The notes under the pieces are model-generated. The model was given only the letters and a program-made list of their open reading frames with translations. It made no database searches and was not told the origin of the DNA. Source: a bacterium CPR1 (lineage in GTDB: Bacteria > Vulcanimicrobiota > Xenobia > Xenobiales > QWHO01). Taken from it: 57,287 nucleotides of DNA. The stretch lies in the NCBI GenBank assembly GCA_021404945.1, contig QWHO01000015.1:1-57287 (forward strand), read 5' to 3'. Below are positions 35,473 to 44,076 of the stretch, one piece after another (positions within the stretch are counted from its first letter, which is position 1; every line of letters begins with the position of its first letter). Both the position numbers and the translations under genes were made by a program.

Positions 35473-35834
35473 TCAAGTCCGCCCACCATGTCCAGATCAC
35501 GATTCCTGCAGGGGGTGAGCAACGCGCTCGCGCCTTTTACGGCGAGTTGCTCGGCCTCACCGAGCTACCCAAGCCAGAGCCGCTGGCTCAGCGAGGCGGC
35601 TGCTGGTTCGAGCTGCAGGGCTTCCACCTGCACCTGGGGATCGATCCGCGCTTCATGCCCGCGCGCAAGGCTCACCTGGCCTTCGAGGTGGACGATCTAG
35701 ATCAGATCCGGCGCCGACTCGAGCCCACCTGCGGCTCACTCTCCACCGACAGCAGCTGGCCGGGCATGCTGCGCTTCTTTTGTCAAGACCCGTTCGGCAA
35801 TCGGCTCGAGTTTTTGCAACGCGTCGGTGCCTGA
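35469..35834 (+). CDS. VOC (glyoxalase/bleomycin resistance fold) protein
   Basis: The 121-residue single-domain protein has HHVQITIPAGGEQRARAFYG at the start, WFELQGFHLHLGID in the middle, HLAFEVDDLDQIRRRL and the closing FCQDPFGNRLEFLQ. The usual metal-binding positions (His near residue 7, His near 55-57, Glu near 115) appear present. The reaction cannot be assigned within this broad superfamily. It is translationally coupled to the upstream secreted hydrolase. Confidence 0.85.
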   Translation: MIKSAHHVQITIPAGGEQRARAFYGELLGLTELPKPEPLAQRGGCWFELQGFHLHLGIDPRFMPARKAHLAFEVDDLDQIRRRLEPTCGSLSTDSSWPGMLRFFCQDPFGNRLEFLQRVGA

Positions 35835-35902
35835 GACCCGGTGGAGCAACCGGCGGAGTGTTTGGGCAGTTTTTCAGCTTCCGTACGCTATAGTCCAGGC
35901 GT

Positions 35903-38900
35903 ATGAATCTCGGACCGATCGACCGGGTCGTTTTGTCCCGTCCGCTGCCGGCCTCGCGCAACGCCCCTCCGGCTGCCAGCGTGGAGCCGCAAGATAGCGT
36001 GCGTCTGGGCCAGACCCCGGGCCTGCCGCCCGGGCTCGAGCTGCGACCGGGCTGGACCTTTACCGGCCAGTTGAGCCAGCAGCGCATCGACGTGCCCTTC
36101 CCCTATCCCGGAACGGCTCTGGAGATGAACGAGCTGCCGGCCCTGGTGACCGAGCTCCGGGGCCAGGGCCAGCCCGGGGCGGCCCGAGGGCTGTTGGAGT
36201 GCTTTCTCAGCCTGGGCGAGCGCTACGGCGTGCTGCCCGGCTCCAACCAGCTCAACGAGCTGGGTCGCTCCGGGATGCCCCGTCTCTCTGAGCTGGTGCT
36301 GCAAGAGCCCCACGATGCAGACTTTCTGGCCCGGGCCTATGAGGTCATCGCCTCCGACCACCGGAACTCCTGGAGCGACGGTTACTTCAAGCAGCTTTCC
36401 AACGGGCTCAACCGATTCTGCGATGTGGACTACTCGCCTGAGGCCACGCTGGAGGAGTCGGGCGGCTCCAAGAACGCCCACCGCTTTGAGAACGGTGACC
36501 CCATGGCCTACGCGCCGGTGGACCTGAACGCCTGGCTCTATCGCACCGAGAAGGACCTGGCCACCATGGCCACCCGGCTGGGACGCTCGGACGAGGCCGC
36601 CAGCTGGGACCACAGGGCGGAGCTTCGCAAAGAGCGCATGCTGGACACTATGTGGGACCCCGACAGCCAGACCTTCCGCGACCTCAAGGGCGACCAGCGC
36701 TCGTCGGTGGAGACCCTGGCCAGCCTGGCGGTGCTGCGGGCCGGCGTGTTGGAGGGCGACGACCCCCGTGCCCGGGCGATGCTGGCCAGCCTGGAGCGGC
36801 TGCGTACGCCCGAGGGCCTGCTCTGGGAGAGCGCGGGTCGTCAACTGGCCTCTCCCGCCGAAGTGCGCGACCTGCTCGGCCCCAGGCCCCCGGCGGTCTC
36901 CTCCTACCAGGTCCCGATCAGCCCGCTGGGGGCTCATCGCCAGAAGCTGATCGGTCTGGAGCCGACCGCCGGCCCCGTCGACCGACGCATGCTCGAGTTG
37001 CATGAAAGCTTGTTTTCCCCCACGGCCATCTCGGCCTTGCAGAGCCGCGGCTTGACCGGGCTGGTCTATGGCACCGAGCCGCTCTCGCCCCAGGCCTCCC
37101 AGAAGCTGGTGGGTCCTCTGCGGGTGGGCCCCTTCTCCATCGAGCTGCCGGAGGCCGAGCTGGCGGTGCTGGCGCCGGGCGTCTTCCAGTTGCAAAAGGG
37201 CTCGGATTGCCTGCTGGGGGCGGCCCTGGGGGATGGCCTGCTGCTGGGCGACCGGCTCTACGCCCGCGAGGAGCTGCCCGCTTCGGGCCGGGTCAAGCTG
37301 CCCCAGAGCATTCTGGGTACCTTCTTCCGCGCCGGCGGCAATGCCGCCCTGGCGCGCTTCTTCGATCATCAGCGCGATTGGCTGCAGGAGGCCCACTCCA
37401 CCCCGGCCACCGAGCTGGCCCCGCTCGCCGCCCGTACCGCCTGGAATCACCTTTATGAGCGCGCAGCGGCAGGCTGGGAGCCGCTGACCATCGAGCCCTC
37501 GGTGGTGGCCAGAGACTCGGCCATGCCCATCTTCCACAAAGCAGCGGTGCCCAGCCTGGGCATCTTCAAAACTCAGTTCAACTGGGATACCCTGTTCATG
37601 GCCCTGGGCATGCGCTGGCAGGGGGCCGGCCAGACGGTGGCCGGGATGACTGACAATCTGCTCTTCTTGCTCGATTCGACCGGGCGCGTTCCCAACGCCG
37701 CCCGCTCGGTCTACCTCAACAAGTCCCAACCGCCTATCCTGCCGCAGCTCGTGCGCCTGAGCCACCCACTCCGGGCGGCTCAGGAGGGCCAGGCCGAGGC
37801 CGACCTCTGGCTGGAGAAGGCCTACCAGGCAATGAGTGGTGACTACAAGGAATTCTGGTGTCAGCAGGGAGAGCGGGGAATTTCCCAGATCAACGGCCAG
37901 TCGGTGCGCCTGGCGCGCTGGGGCGGGCCCAACCACAAGTTTGCCATGGACGAGTCGGGCTTCGATACCACCTCGCGCTTCCACGACCGCACCCTGGACC
38001 TGGTGCCGCCCGACCTGAACGCCTTCCTGTATCGCTATTCCAACGACATGGCCGCGATGGCCGAGCAGTTGGGCAGGGGCGAGGAGGCCGCTTCCTGGCG
38101 CCAGGAGGCGGCTCTACGCAAGGAGTCGGTGCTGCGCCTGTGCTGGGACGAAGCAGATGGTATGTTCCGCGACTACCGCTTCCAGGGTCCCGATCAGGGG
38201 CTGTCTCGCGATCAGGATGCTCTGGCGGCGGCTGTCGGGCCGCTCTGGGCCGGCATGCTCGATCCTTCAGTGCCGGCCGAGAAGCGTATGATCGAGCGCA
38301 GCCTGGCCAGCTTGAGCCGTTTTGAGAAAGAGCACGGGCTGGCGGCCACGGCCGAAGACTACGGCCGTCCCGAGATGCAGTGGAACGGCCCGTCGGGCTG
38401 GGCTCCTCTGCACATGATGGCGATCGAGGGCGCCATGCGCTATGGCGACTATGAGGCCGCCAGTCGCTGGATCGGCAAGTGGCTGGACACCATCGCCCGG
38501 GTGGAGGGTCAGGAAGGCACCATTCTCGAGCGCTACAACGTGGTCTCGGGAGGCCCGCCCCCGGTGCAGAAGGGACGCTACGAGGAGACTCAGGGCAAGG
38601 GGCCGGGCTTCGGCTGGACCAATGCCTCGCTGCCCTGGGGCCTGGTGGAGGTGGTGGGGGGGCTCAGTTGCGAGCCCGGCAAGCTGAGCGTGGCCCCTCA
38701 CATTCCGACCGCCCTGGAAGGCTCGTCTATTCGCCTGGACCTGAAGGATCCGGCCGGTCGCGGAGAGTGGCAGGTGGAGCAGCGATACGACAAAGAGACC
38801 TACCAGCTCACTTTGAGCGGCACCCCGGTGGCGGTGGAGGTGCTTACCCCGCCGTTGCCGCCCGGACGAGGTCCGGAGGAAGTGCCCCAGAGCGATGGGC

Positions 38901-38956
38901 GAGTGCGTTACCGGCTGCGCCTTGAGCCGGGCCAGAGCCACCAGCTCTCACTGTGA
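35903..38956 (+). CDS. Trehalase-like (GH37-related) protein with duplicated domain
   Basis: The 1017-residue protein has two related (alpha/alpha)6-barrel regions. The second (about 540-920) has trehalase-type motifs: FNWDTLFMALGMRW, GFDTTSRFHDR, PPDLNAFLYRYSNDMAAMAE and the signature-like MQWNGPSGWAPLHMM near residue 826. The first (about 110-330) keeps APVDLNAWLYRTEKDLATMA and ETLASLAVLRAG, but the QW..GWAPL segment is replaced, so it looks inactive. About 90 beta-rich residues end the protein. There is no signal peptide, and the N-terminus is a disordered Pro/Arg/Ala segment. It could hydrolyse trehalose or another alpha-glucoside. Confidence 0.78.
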   Translation: MNLGPIDRVVLSRPLPASRNAPPAASVEPQDSVRLGQTPGLPPGLELRPGWTFTGQLSQQRIDVPFPYPGTALEMNELPALVTELRGQGQPGAARGLLECFLSLGERYGVLPGSNQLNELGRSGMPRLSELVLQEPHDADFLARAYEVIASDHRNSWSDGYFKQLSNGLNRFCDVDYSPEATLEESGGSKNAHRFENGDPMAYAPVDLNAWLYRTEKDLATMATRLGRSDEAASWDHRAELRKERMLDTMWDPDSQTFRDLKGDQRSSVETLASLAVLRAGVLEGDDPRARAMLASLERLRTPEGLLWESAGRQLASPAEVRDLLGPRPPAVSSYQVPISPLGAHRQKLIGLEPTAGPVDRRMLELHESLFSPTAISALQSRGLTGLVYGTEPLSPQASQKLVGPLRVGPFSIELPEAELAVLAPGVFQLQKGSDCLLGAALGDGLLLGDRLYAREELPASGRVKLPQSILGTFFRAGGNAALARFFDHQRDWLQEAHSTPATELAPLAARTAWNHLYERAAAGWEPLTIEPSVVARDSAMPIFHKAAVPSLGIFKTQFNWDTLFMALGMRWQGAGQTVAGMTDNLLFLLDSTGRVPNAARSVYLNKSQPPILPQLVRLSHPLRAAQEGQAEADLWLEKAYQAMSGDYKEFWCQQGERGISQINGQSVRLARWGGPNHKFAMDESGFDTTSRFHDRTLDLVPPDLNAFLYRYSNDMAAMAEQLGRGEEAASWRQEAALRKESVLRLCWDEADGMFRDYRFQGPDQGLSRDQDALAAAVGPLWAGMLDPSVPAEKRMIERSLASLSRFEKEHGLAATAEDYGRPEMQWNGPSGWAPLHMMAIEGAMRYGDYEAASRWIGKWLDTIARVEGQEGTILERYNVVSGGPPPVQKGRYEETQGKGPGFGWTNASLPWGLVEVVGGLSCEPGKLSVAPHIPTALEGSSIRLDLKDPAGRGEWQVEQRYDKETYQLTLSGTPVAVEVLTPPLPPGRGPEEVPQSDGRVRYRLRLEPGQSHQLSL

Positions 38957-39127
38957 GCTGGATAGCAGTCGCAGACACCTTTTGCACGTGACCTGGCTGA
39001 CATCCTCGGTGGCAATCCCCTCGACCTGGGCGCGGTGGGCAGCCTCCCGGTCTCTCGGGTTACAGAGCACCATTCCGTCCCGGTCCAGAGCGTGCCGGTC
39101 GCGCTTTGTGCGCGGGTCGCGTTTCAT
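38948..39127 (-). CDS. Small zinc-ribbon-like protein
   Basis: The 59-residue protein is basic at the N-terminus (MKRDPRTKRDRHALDRDG) and ends VTCKRCLRLLSSSQ. One Cys (MVLCNPR), a His (EAAHRA) and the CxxC pair could bind zinc. Its ATG overlaps the stop of the upstream PilZ gene (ATGA), which supports translation. It overlaps the trehalase-like gene's 3' end by nine bases. Function unknown. Confidence 0.6.
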   Translation of the reverse strand: MKRDPRTKRDRHALDRDGMVLCNPRDREAAHRAQVEGIATEDVSQVTCKRCLRLLSSSQ

Positions 39128-39459
39128 CCGGCGACCCGCTGAAGCTCTCGGAGCTGAACCTGGCGACGCACCCATCGCCGCACGCTGCCGGGGGGCTCGT
39201 CGAAGCGAAGCCCGATCAGATAGCCCTCGCCGCGGCTCAACCGCTTCTGCCAGGCACGCCTGGCCAGCACCGTCACATGGACGCCCTCAAGACGCAGGGT
39301 GAGGTGCACCTCCCCCTCGGGCAGGGCCTCAGTGGCCACCAGGCGGGCTCCTCCCTCGCTCACATCCAGGACGGAGCTGCGCAGGAAGCGGCTCTGGTCG
39401 CAGCGGTACCAGGCCGGTAGACACTCGCGAACCCGCTGGTGGCGACGATTGATGCCCAT
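39124..39459 (-). CDS. PilZ domain protein (c-di-GMP binding), copy 1
   Basis: The 111-residue protein is essentially one PilZ domain. Both c-di-GMP motifs are intact: the RxxxR-type N-terminal element (RRHQRVR, about residues 5-11) and DVSEGGARL (D/NxSxxG, about 32-40). It resembles the second PilZ protein at 46.0-46.4 kb (shared pattern WYR, FLRS, then the DVS/NFS motif and GAR). The ATG at 39457-39459 gives MGINRRHQR. It is coupled to the small zinc-ribbon-like protein. Confidence 0.85.
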   Translation of the reverse strand: MGINRRHQRVRECLPAWYRCDQSRFLRSSVLDVSEGGARLVATEALPEGEVHLTLRLEGVHVTVLARRAWQKRLSRGEGYLIGLRFDEPPGSVRRWVRRQVQLRELQRVAG

Positions 39460-39560
39460 GGCACCAGCATAGCCCCTCGGCCTTCTGCAGGTTGTAGGGA
39501 AGCTCACAGCCAAGGTAACATTCTCGTAAACTTTCTGTTGCCAGGATGTGAACCAGGCCA

Positions 39561-40319
39561 ATGCATGAACTGTGGGAGCTGGCTCGGAGCCTGCGTTCCA
39601 GGAGGCTGGTCGACCTGACCCAGACCTTCAGGCCGGGCATTCCCCACTATTCGGGCTACCGCGACGAGACCCGCCAGAACGCCCTGGAGCTCGACAAGTT
39701 TGGCTTCTGGGCCGTCTACCATACCCTGGTGGGCGCCTGGGGAACGCATGTGGATGCCCCGGCCCACATGTTCCGAGGTGGCCGTAAAGTGGAGGACCTG
39801 CGCCCGGAGGAGATGATCATGCCCCTGGTGGTGCTCGACATCCGCGCCCGGGTCGAGGAGAACCCGGACACGGTGGTGGAGATGGCCGACGTACACAGCT
39901 GGGAGGAGCGCCACGGAGCCATCCCCGAAGGGGCCTTCGTGGCCCTTTGCACGGGCTGGAGCCGGCGCTGGCCCGACTCCGAGGCCATCGCCAATCAGGG
40001 ACGGACCCCCGGCTGGTCGCTGGAGGTGCTGCGCTATCTCTACGAGGTGCGCAAGATTACGGCTTCGGGCCACGAGACAGGCGATCCCGATCCGGGCTCG
40101 AGCACCGGGCGCCCCATCCCCCCCGACCGCCCGCTGAGCGAAGTGCTGCACGAGTGGTTTGCCTGCGAGGCCTACATCCTCAGCCAGGATCGCTACCAGA
40201 TCGAGTTCCTGGCCAACCTCGACCTGGTGCCCGAGGTCGGCGCCATGGTGCTGGTGACCTTCCCCAAGGCCGGCGACGCTCCCAACTTTCCTGCCCGGGT
40301 CGTGGCGGTCTGCCCGTGA
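39561..40319 (+). CDS. Cyclase family protein (kynurenine formamidase-like)
   Basis: The 252-residue protein has the metal motif GAWGTHVDAPAHM (HxGTHxDxPxH type, about residues 57-69), an early LVDLTQTFRPGIP and a later ASGHETGDPDPG. These features define the cyclase/KynB superfamily of metal-dependent amidohydrolases. The substrate is not determined: no tryptophan catabolism genes are nearby. Its stop overlaps the next gene (GTGA). Confidence 0.82.
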   Translation: MHELWELARSLRSRRLVDLTQTFRPGIPHYSGYRDETRQNALELDKFGFWAVYHTLVGAWGTHVDAPAHMFRGGRKVEDLRPEEMIMPLVVLDIRARVEENPDTVVEMADVHSWEERHGAIPEGAFVALCTGWSRRWPDSEAIANQGRTPGWSLEVLRYLYEVRKITASGHETGDPDPGSSTGRPIPPDRPLSEVLHEWFACEAYILSQDRYQIEFLANLDLVPEVGAMVLVTFPKAGDAPNFPARVVAVCP

Positions 40320-40618
40320 CGAAAGCGATCCTGGGCACGCTGGCGGCAGTGGACGTGGTGCTGGCCATTCTCTGCCTCAAGCTCCGCCTGCTGGGAGCGG
40401 CCGTGCTGCTGGGCTTTGCGGCCCTCTGGCTGCTGCGCTTCTCCAGCCCGCGTCCGGCTGCGGGGAGAGATGCCGGCTACGCGGTGCTGCTCAACCTGCT
40501 GCTGGCCGCGGGTCTGGTCTGCCTGCGACCTTCCTTGCTCCTCTTTGCCCTGGTTTACGCCTTGCTGGCCCTGGCCGCCCTGGTGGCCATCCGACGCGCA
40601 AAGGAGGCACGATCTTGA
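40316..40618 (+). CDS. Small integral membrane protein
   Basis: The 100-residue hypothetical has about three to four hydrophobic helices and almost no soluble part. GTG 40316 overlaps the cyclase stop, and the stop overlaps the next gene's TTG start, so the three genes form one translationally coupled unit. No family recognised. Confidence 0.6.
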   Translation: MTKAILGTLAAVDVVLAILCLKLRLLGAAVLLGFAALWLLRFSSPRPAAGRDAGYAVLLNLLLAAGLVCLRPSLLLFALVYALLALAALVAIRRAKEARS

Positions 40619-40941
40619 GTCTCAAGCCGGTCTTCGCCCGCTTTCTGGCCCTGCTGCTCATGCTGCTCGACGGCATCCTGGGCTTCATCTTGATCTGGTA
40701 TGACGGGCCGGTGCGTTTGCTCGGGATCGTCTTCCTGGCATCGGCCCTGTGTCTGTGGCTGATCTCGTTCTGGAAGGAATCGTCGGTGACCTTGACGCTG
40801 GCCCACTACGCTTCCCTGGTCAACCTGACCGTTCCCGTCACCATGTGGGCTTTCGGGCATATGAGCTGGGGCTGGGCGTTGGCGCTTGGGGGTTTGAGCT
40901 TCTTCGTCTATCGCTACGGACAGGAGGTGCAGGTGCCGTAG
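40615..40941 (+). CDS. Small integral membrane protein
   Basis: This 108-residue hypothetical with about four hydrophobic helices (LALLLMLLDGILGFILIWYD; LLGIVFLASALCLWLISFW) starts at TTG 40615, overlapping the stop of the preceding membrane gene. Its 3' end overlaps the convergent Fur-family gene by 28 bases. It may form a complex with its neighbour; function unknown. Confidence 0.6.
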   Translation: MSLKPVFARFLALLLMLLDGILGFILIWYDGPVRLLGIVFLASALCLWLISFWKESSVTLTLAHYASLVNLTVPVTMWAFGHMSWGWALALGGLSFFVYRYGQEVQVP

Positions 40942-41282
40942 AGCACCAGCTCATGGCCTTCGAGGCGGAAGCCGGGCGGCGAGAGAGCCGAGAGATCGCC
41001 CGGGCAGCCTTCCACCTCGAACACCTTGCCGCAGGTACGGCAGTGAAAGTGGTGGTGGTGATGCTTGCCGGCCACTTCGTAGCGGGGCGCCTCACCGGGT
41101 AGCTCGATGCGGGCGATCAGCGATTCCTCTTCCAGCCCCTTCAGGTTGCGGTAAACGGTAGCGATTCCAAGTCCTGGCGAGAGCTCTCTGGCCGCTGCCA
41201 GCACTTCGGCCGGGCTGAGCGGCCGGTCGGCTTCGATGAGGGCTTTGCGAATGGCGTCGCGCTGGCGTGTGTTTCGTTCCAC
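40914..41282 (-). CDS. Fur-family metalloregulator (Zur/PerR/Fur type)
   Basis: The 122-residue protein has the winged-helix part (TRQRDAIRKALIEADRPLS, GIATVYRNLKGLEEESL) and the dimerisation/metal part with KHHHHHFHCRTCGKVFE and a C-terminal CTSC. The two CxxC pairs form the structural zinc site. The His-rich element is the regulatory or second zinc site. It is shorter than classical Fur, closer to Zur or PerR in size. The metal cannot be decided from sequence. The start is GTG 41282. No binding box was identified near its own start. Confidence 0.88.
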   Translation of the reverse strand: MERNTRQRDAIRKALIEADRPLSPAEVLAAARELSPGLGIATVYRNLKGLEEESLIARIELPGEAPRYEVAGKHHHHHFHCRTCGKVFEVEGCPGDLSALSPPGFRLEGHELVLYGTCTSCP

Positions 41283-41339
41283 TGGGTCGGAAATTCTCTC
41301 CAGTCGGTCCAGTTTCCCCCCCCTGCTGCCCCCGGTTCC

Positions 41340-42842
41340 TCAGCGTGCTGCCACGTCAACGATGCGGCCCTCGCTGGCGGGGTTGAGCTGGCCATTCTTG
41401 GCCACCATGTACTCCTCCAGGGCCTCCATGACCGTGTTGCCCACCTCGTGGTACTGGCCGCGGGCGAGCGCGTCGAAGCCCAGCTTGCCGGTGGCCAGGT
41501 AGTCTTCCAGCGCGATGGTATACTCGCGCTCGGGCTCGAGCGGCTTGCCTGCCACCTCCACGCTCACGATCCGCTGCCCCTGGGGCTTGCTGCTGTCGTA
41601 CTGGAACTTGAGCCCGGAAACCTGCAGGAAGCCGAGTTGCAGGCCGTGGTCCTGCTCCCACTCGAGCAACGAGTGCTCCAGCGCCTCCTGCACATGGCAG
41701 CCCTTGATTTTGCCCACTTTGAGCTGTCCGCCATAGGGGGTGACGTCGTAAAGCTGACCACGAGTCACCGGCCCGGCCGGCAGATCGGAGCGCAGGCCCT
41801 CGGCATTGGTGAAGGCCAGCTCGGCCCCTGCCATCTCACGCATGGCGTCGCAGACCAGGTTGCCGACCCCGGAATCGGTCGTCCGGCTGCGGGTCAGCGT
41901 GGCCGGCAGGTGGGCCACCACCGTGCCCATGGCTACCCGGGCGCGCTGCTCGTAGCTCTGCACCAGGCGCTCGATCTCGGGGTCGGGGGGGATCTCATCC
42001 GGATTGACGGTCAGCAGCTTGAAGTCCACCCCCACCACCCGTTTGGTGGCCAGGTCGATCTCCAGGTCGAGCTGCCCGAGCTCCTTGCCCAGCGAGCCGG
42101 CCTGCACCAGGATGTTGCCGGCCACGTTGAGCGGCTTCTCGGTGCGATCGTGGCTGTGTCCGCCCAGGATGACCAGGCCTTCCCCTGGGAACTGCTCGGC
42201 CATGCGGGTATCGGCCGGCAGTCCGCAGTGGCTGGCCACCACCAGCACCTCGGCGCCATCCCCACGGGCCTCTCTGATCTGCTGACGCAAGGCGCTTTCG
42301 GCCGTCTGGAAGCGGGCCCCGCGCACCCGGTCGGCCCGCTGCTGGGTGCCGGTGTCCTCGGTGACCAGCCCGATGAAGGCCACTTTCAGGCCCCCCAGCT
42401 CGCGAATGACGTAGGGAGATGTGTTGGGCAGCCGGCTGCCGTCGGTTTTCTCCACGTTGGCCAGCACGATCGGGTGGCGAGTGGCCTGCAGGCGCTCTTC
42501 CAGAACCGGAACGGTCCACTGAAAGTCGTGGTTGCCCAGGGTGGCCACGTCATAGCCCACGCGGTTCATGATATCCACCATCGAGCGGCCCTGATCGAAA
42601 TCGGTGGTCAGGGCCCCGTGGACGGCGTCGCCGCAGTCGACGAGCGCTGTACTGCCGGGATTCTCGGCCTTCTTCTGGGAAACCAGGGTGGCCAGGTAGG
42701 CGGCGCCACCGAGCTTGACCTTCTGGCCAAGCAGCACCTTGTCTTCCACCGGCAGCACGAAACCGTGCACATCGTTGGTGTGCAGCAACGTGAGTCGCGC
42801 AACTGAATTGTTTTGCCCCCCTCCCACGCTCGGGGTCTGCAT
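41340..42842 (-). CDS. 5'-nucleotidase/2',3'-cyclic phosphodiesterase family protein
   Basis: The 500-residue protein has the binuclear-metal phosphoesterase motifs LLHTNDVHGF, LVDCGDAVHG, TLGNHDFQW, VASHCG and LGGHSHD. The C-terminal 5'-nucleotidase domain follows (GNLVCDAMREMAGAELAFTN, YGGQLKVGKIKG). Most relatives are exported, but here the N-terminus (MQTPSVGGGQNNSVARL) is not a signal peptide. It lies seven bases downstream of the cytidine deaminase gene, suggesting nucleotide or nucleoside salvage. Confidence 0.88.
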   Translation of the reverse strand: MQTPSVGGGQNNSVARLTLLHTNDVHGFVLPVEDKVLLGQKVKLGGAAYLATLVSQKKAENPGSTALVDCGDAVHGALTTDFDQGRSMVDIMNRVGYDVATLGNHDFQWTVPVLEERLQATRHPIVLANVEKTDGSRLPNTSPYVIRELGGLKVAFIGLVTEDTGTQQRADRVRGARFQTAESALRQQIREARGDGAEVLVVASHCGLPADTRMAEQFPGEGLVILGGHSHDRTEKPLNVAGNILVQAGSLGKELGQLDLEIDLATKRVVGVDFKLLTVNPDEIPPDPEIERLVQSYEQRARVAMGTVVAHLPATLTRSRTTDSGVGNLVCDAMREMAGAELAFTNAEGLRSDLPAGPVTRGQLYDVTPYGGQLKVGKIKGCHVQEALEHSLLEWEQDHGLQLGFLQVSGLKFQYDSSKPQGQRIVSVEVAGKPLEPEREYTIALEDYLATGKLGFDALARGQYHEVGNTVMEALEEYMVAKNGQLNPASEGRIVDVAAR

Positions 42843-42849
42843 GCTGGGG

Positions 42850-43962
42850 TTACTCTCCTTTGGCCTGGCGAACCGTGTATTCAGCGTTGGGGGCGATGCT
42901 GGCCAGCACCGCGCTGGTTGCGAAGTCCTGGCTGGCCTTGCCGTCCTGGCGCTCGACAAGCACCACCCGTTTGATTTCGTCGTAAGACTTCTTGGCCGCC
43001 ACCACGTTCATCAGCGCCGCCTGCAGGGGCGACAGGCTGGGGTTGAAGGCAGCATTTTCGATGTAAGAGCCGGTGAAGACCGACCCGTCCTTGAGCTCGA
43101 TGGCCACGCCCGAGGGGCTCTGGCTGTAGGGCGAGTAGGATTTGTTGGCGGCTTGGAGGGCCTGGCCGGTCAACTCGTCGGTCTCGGGCAGGCTCAGGCC
43201 GTGAGCCTGAGGCGAGAGCACGGCCGCCGTCACGCCCAGATCCTGAGGGCCGAAGTCGCGTGGGAGAAGCTCTTTGAGCTGCACCTTGGGCTTTTCGGGG
43301 ATCAGGATCTCGAGCTCTTTGGCTCCGGTCAGCTCGTTGAGGAACTGGCGGCAGTGGCCGCACGGCTCGGCCGAGACGGCCAGGCTGGTCAGGCGCGCTT
43401 CCCCGGCCTGCATCGCGTTCTGCACCACGAACTGCTCGCCGTGGGTGGTCTGGTTGAGGGCCTGCTTGCCGAACTCGAGGTTGACGCCGAGATAGAGGTT
43501 GCCGCTCTCGCCCCGGCCTACCGCGCCGACGAGATACTCGGACACGGGCGGGCGGGCCATCTCCCTGGCTACCGGGATCAGCTCGAGCATCAGCTGCTCG
43601 CCCGAGATGCCCAGCGTCCTGGCCAGCTCGGCCGCCCGGCCGGATTCGATGACGAAAGGCTTGTCGGGCAGGAGCTCCTTCAGCTTCTGGGTGGTGGCCG
43701 GGTCGGGCTTACTCTGCACGGGCGACACCGGGATGCCGGTCAGCTGCTGGGCCACCGTCTCGGAGGTCACCCGAGCCTGCAGGGCCACCTGAAGGGGGCA
43801 CGGGTGGGACTGGCCCCTGGCCACGCTCTTGGGGCAGGCTTCCGGAGGGCTCACCGGGTCGCCGAGCTGGGCCGAGTCGTCGCTGTGGCTGCAACCATCG
43901 TTGCAGGCCTTGGAAACGGTGCGCCCGGTCGGCGCCTGAAAGGTCTGAGTCCCGATAATCAT
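42850..43962 (-). CDS. Cytidine deaminase (dimeric, two-domain type) with N-terminal extension
   Basis: The 370-residue protein contains a zinc-dependent CDA catalytic domain with THGEQF (His-x-Glu; Gly replaces the usual Ala) and PCGHCRQFLNEL as zinc ligands. A second, non-catalytic CDA-like half follows (about 245-365: AANKSYSPYSQSPSGVAIEL). This matches the E. coli/plant dimeric type. About 90 extra N-terminal residues carry several Cys (KACNDGCSH, EACPKS, HPCP) and no known domain. ATG 43962 is supported because the whole extension is in frame. It precedes the 5'-nucleotidase gene. Confidence 0.86.
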   Translation of the reverse strand: MIIGTQTFQAPTGRTVSKACNDGCSHSDDSAQLGDPVSPPEACPKSVARGQSHPCPLQVALQARVTSETVAQQLTGIPVSPVQSKPDPATTQKLKELLPDKPFVIESGRAAELARTLGISGEQLMLELIPVAREMARPPVSEYLVGAVGRGESGNLYLGVNLEFGKQALNQTTHGEQFVVQNAMQAGEARLTSLAVSAEPCGHCRQFLNELTGAKELEILIPEKPKVQLKELLPRDFGPQDLGVTAAVLSPQAHGLSLPETDELTGQALQAANKSYSPYSQSPSGVAIELKDGSVFTGSYIENAAFNPSLSPLQAALMNVVAAKKSYDEIKRVVLVERQDGKASQDFATSAVLASIAPNAEYTVRQAKGE

Positions 43963-44076
43963 GAGATGCCCTCCGGATGATAAAGCTCATGCAGATGGTA
44001 TCCGTCCTGGCTGAAAAAAAACTGCAGCCCCGCGCACGCAACCTTTCCAGGGGGAATGCTCGCGACTGCGCAGGCC

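Noticed and set aside
35888-37984. 698-codon open frame on the minus strand
   Set aside because: Antisense to the trehalase-like gene, which has recognisable motifs; the long frame is a high-GC codon effect.
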